The notes below the pieces were generated by a model that did not search any database, had not been told where the DNA came from, and saw only the letters and a list, made by a program, of their open reading frames with translations. The translations under genes were made by a program, and so were the position numbers. A DNA stretch of 7,110 bases from an uncultured beta proteobacterium (lineage in GTDB: Bacteria; Pseudomonadota; Gammaproteobacteria; Burkholderiales; Burkholderiaceae_C), in assembly GCA_903859265.1 (NCBI GenBank), contig CAIOLZ010000275.1:1-7110 (forward strand), given 5' to 3'. Shown here piece after piece: positions 4,857 through 7,110 of the stretch. Positions within the stretch are counted from its first letter, which is position 1. Every line of letters begins with the position of its first letter.

Positions 4857-7110
4857 TCAGGCAACAACGGGTTCCCAATTGCCGCCGGGAAGGTAACGCC
4901 AACAGTTGGCATCAGACAGGCAGAAAAGGTACAACCATTCGTGGTCCACAAGATGGCGCACCGTGTCGTGGGCCGCGATGATGCGGTCCATTTCCTGACG
5001 CGGCGCCTCGATGTAAACGCTCAGCCGCAACGGTGTGTGGCGCCAGGTTTGGCCGTCGTGCACCGACTGCAAGGGCAGCCCGATGCGCAAGTCACCACCG
5101 TTGCCCTCGAACACCCCAATGCGCCCGCCCACGACGTTGTGCAACAACTTGTTGCCGCTGCCATAGCGCTGCGGGTCCACTACCGAGGCGTGGTACTGCA
5201 GGTTAATCCAGTTGGTGACGACCATGGGCGCCGTCATCACCAGCTCCAGAACTTTGAAGCCGGCGTCGTTCTGCCACACGTAATCGTGCAGGAAGCTGCG
5301 TCCGCCCAGATTGAGGTGACGGCTGCGGCTGCGGGGCGCGACGATAAAACTCGCGCAATCGGCCAGGCCCCATTCGGGCCTTGTCTGCGCCCAGTCAGCG
5401 CTGCGCAATTGCAGCGCGCGATGCAGGGCGCTGGCGTCTGCGGCCAGAGCAGCTTGGCCAAGCGACGCAGCCCTCTCCAAACGCGCTCGCCGGCCGGCCT
5501 CTGCCAGGCACCCGCGCAAGGCCTCCACATCCGGTGCGTGGCTGGAGGGCAGCAGATCAGTGTCGTACAGGATCAGGTCGTCTGTGGTGGTCACGTGCAG
5601 GCCGGCAACAAATACTGTCTGGTTGCTGACGATGATGTTGCGCGCCTGAAGTGCCCCGCGAACCGCCGGGTCGTTTAGCAACTGGGCCAGCACCCGGGCG
5701 TTGACTTCACCCGTCTGGCCGCCACAGGCGCCACAGTCCAGGCCCGCGGCGTGCGGGTTGTTCGCGCTTTGGCTGCCGTGCCCTGCAAGCAATACCAGTC
5801 TGGCCAGGTTTTTCGTAAGACCCATCGCCCCCAGGGCGGTCGCGGCCATATTGCAGCGCTGTTCGAGCGTTGGACTGCCGACGCTATTCAAACTCGCCAG
5901 ACGCGGGCGTAACTGCGCTCTGTGCCCGATGGGCAGACCGGTTTGCTCGACGGGGCCCGCAAGTGCAGGTTTTCCCATACGCTGTTTGAACAGTTTGCCG
6001 GCATACCACAAACCGCATGATTCAACGAAGGAAAACGCCGAGCCGGCACCGCCCCTGAAGGATTGCCATTGCTGGCGCCAATTCAGGTACTGACGCCGCT
6101 GCCTGGCCAGCACCGTGGCGAGCGCGGGTGATTCGCATTCGTCAGTCACACACAGTGAAGCCGCCAGCAAGCCAGGCAGTTGCGGGCGCTGCATCTCGGT
6201 GCCGATGGGTTTGTAGTCAACAAACATCGCAAAGAAGCCGGCAAACCCCAGGGTCGCTATGTCCGGGCTGCTGGCCTCCAAGGCACGACGGAAGACCTCG
6301 GAGCGCACATCGATACAAAACACTGCCTGTACCGCAGGCGGTTCATCGTGTCCGGCACGCGCTGCGTCGGGAGCGGCCATCAGACCGCGGCTGAGCGGGG
6401 CCTGGTAACTGCGCTCCAAGGCAGACTGCCATATCCAGTCGAACTGTTGCGCGGCCCGGGCGTTGGCGACTTCGACTGCACTATGGCGCCATGCGGCCTC
6501 CAATCCCTGAGCCACATCGGCGTCTGGGTGGGCGTCATGCAGGAGCCATTCCCAGGCCATGCGTACCGCCAAGAGGTGAACGATGGAATCATCGTCACTG
6601 CCCGCCAGGCGTGCCTGCCAGCGTTCGTAACTGCACCATGAGGCCCATCCGTTGATGCTCATCAAAAGGGCCCAGCAATAGTCCTCCTGTGCCGCATGGG
6701 GTACGCACAGTGCGTTCAATGCGGCGTCGATCAGCGCACGCGGCTCGGTGGGCAGACGCGTCAACCGGCGGGTAAATCCGGCGTCACCCATCAGCATGGC
6801 CGGGCCGAAGTCGTGCGCCGATTGGCGCAACCAACTCGGGTACAGACCGCCTTCGCGTTCAGGGCCCCAGGCAGCCTGTCCAGCGTCGAAAGTGGCTGCA
6901 CAGCACTGGCTGATGTTGTGTGTCACGTAATCGCGCCAGGCCATGGCGTGGTTGAGGTCGCGCCGGGCGTCAACCAGGTCGGTCGCCAGTGGCAATCGCC
7001 CCGGGCCATCGGGCGCAGCATGCAGCACTGCAACCATTTCTTCGATCGTTGTACCGGGCGCGGCCGCGTCGATCGCCGCTTGCAGGTGAGCAGGCCCAAT
7101 CCGACCGGCC
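4857..7110 (-). CDS. dabA: DabA-type inorganic carbon transporter subunit (DUF2309/UPF0753), 5' end beyond window
   Basis: The frame is open to the right edge. 726 codons run from the first in-frame ATG (7037), and 24 more codons (AGRIGPAHLQAAIDAAAPG...) extend to 7110, so the N-terminus is outside the window. DabA is a zinc, beta-carbonic-anhydrase-like protein that works with the NuoL-like membrane protein DabB to convert CO2 to bicarbonate in one direction, driven by ion motive force, accumulating HCO3- in the cytoplasm. The zinc site is intact: C and D in AVFCIDVRSEVFRR (codons near 6317-6309), H in LLAGHGSQSANNP (near 5780), and C in GLDCGACGGQTG (near 5735). The Cys-Asp, then His and Cys 15 apart pattern matches that known for Halothiobacillus DabA. 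Other family blocks are GGLYPSWLR and LNLGGRSFLHDY, with the C-terminus WRYLPGGNWEPVVA. About 80 to 100 N-terminal residues are probably missing. It is convergent with meh. dabB would be expected upstream, past 7110. Confidence 0.9.
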   Translation of the reverse strand, partial: AGRIGPAHLQAAIDAAAPGTTIEEMVAVLHAAPDGPGRLPLATDLVDARRDLNHAMAWRDYVTHNISQCCAATFDAGQAAWGPEREGGLYPSWLRQSAHDFGPAMLMGDAGFTRRLTRLPTEPRALIDAALNALCVPHAAQEDYCWALLMSINGWASWCSYERWQARLAGSDDDSIVHLLAVRMAWEWLLHDAHPDADVAQGLEAAWRHSAVEVANARAAQQFDWIWQSALERSYQAPLSRGLMAAPDAARAGHDEPPAVQAVFCIDVRSEVFRRALEASSPDIATLGFAGFFAMFVDYKPIGTEMQRPQLPGLLAASLCVTDECESPALATVLARQRRQYLNWRQQWQSFRGGAGSAFSFVESCGLWYAGKLFKQRMGKPALAGPVEQTGLPIGHRAQLRPRLASLNSVGSPTLEQRCNMAATALGAMGLTKNLARLVLLAGHGSQSANNPHAAGLDCGACGGQTGEVNARVLAQLLNDPAVRGALQARNIIVSNQTVFVAGLHVTTTDDLILYDTDLLPSSHAPDVEALRGCLAEAGRRARLERAASLGQAALAADASALHRALQLRSADWAQTRPEWGLADCASFIVAPRSRSRHLNLGGRSFLHDYVWQNDAGFKVLELVMTAPMVVTNWINLQYHASVVDPQRYGSGNKLLHNVVGGRIGVFEGNGGDLRIGLPLQSVHDGQTWRHTPLRLSVYIEAPRQEMDRIIAAHDTVRHLVDHEWLYLFCLSDANCWRYLPGGNWEPVVA

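Noticed and set aside
4898..4910. Palindrome GCCAAC-A-GTTGGC
   Set aside because: It lies within the conserved C-terminal coding sequence of dabA. The one-base centre cannot form a hairpin loop, and a coding coincidence is the simplest explanation.
4941..5678. Plus-strand open frame of 245 codons inside dabA
   Set aside because: It is antisense to conserved DabA sequence, including blocks around the C-terminal half, and shows no domain of its own.

Overview
The window carries most of a carbon-assimilation cluster of the 3-hydroxypropionate (3-HP) bicycle type, next to a large part of a DabA inorganic-carbon uptake gene. Base composition is GC-rich, genes are tightly packed, and protein style is proteobacterial. 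I think a betaproteobacterium or a related proteobacterium is more likely than Chloroflexus itself, where the bicycle was defined, but taxonomy cannot be settled from this sequence alone.

Layout. Minus strand, read right to left from 3844: two tandem paralogous class III (CaiB/BaiF) CoA transferases, best called succinyl-CoA:(S)-malate CoA transferase subunits (smtA 3844-2606, smtB 2595-1372). They are followed by mesaconyl-CoA C1-C4 CoA transferase (mct 1372-140) and the first 39 codons of a malyl-CoA/beta-methylmalyl-CoA/citramalyl-CoA lyase (mcl, from 119, running off the left edge). Gaps are 10 nt, a 1-nt overlap (TGATG) and 20 nt, so this looks like one operon. Diverging from it across a 145-nt intergenic region with a nested inverted repeat is a MaoC/hotdog-type hydratase on the plus strand (meh, 3990-4829), called mesaconyl-C4-CoA hydratase. 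Convergent with meh, 27 nt past its stop, is dabA (DUF2309/UPF0753, minus strand, 4857 to beyond 7110). It lacks its N-terminus only because the window ends.

How the genes fit together. In the second half of the 3-HP bicycle, Smt activates malate with succinyl-CoA and the lyase splits malyl-CoA into acetyl-CoA and glyoxylate. The same lyase condenses glyoxylate with propionyl-CoA. Mesaconyl-C1-CoA hydratase (mch, not in the window) dehydrates the product, Mct moves CoA from C1 to C4, Meh hydrates mesaconyl-C4-CoA to (S)-citramalyl-CoA, and the lyase releases acetyl-CoA and pyruvate. Every step but Mch is represented here. DabA, with its membrane partner DabB (expected beyond 7110), accumulates bicarbonate. 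That is the form used by the biotin carboxylases (acetyl-CoA and propionyl-CoA carboxylase) feeding the bicycle, so the neighbourhood suggests a link between bicarbonate supply and 3-HP-type assimilation. The convergent orientation means this link is inference.

No RNA genes, CRISPR arrays, insertion sequences or gene-free stretches over 300 nt were seen.
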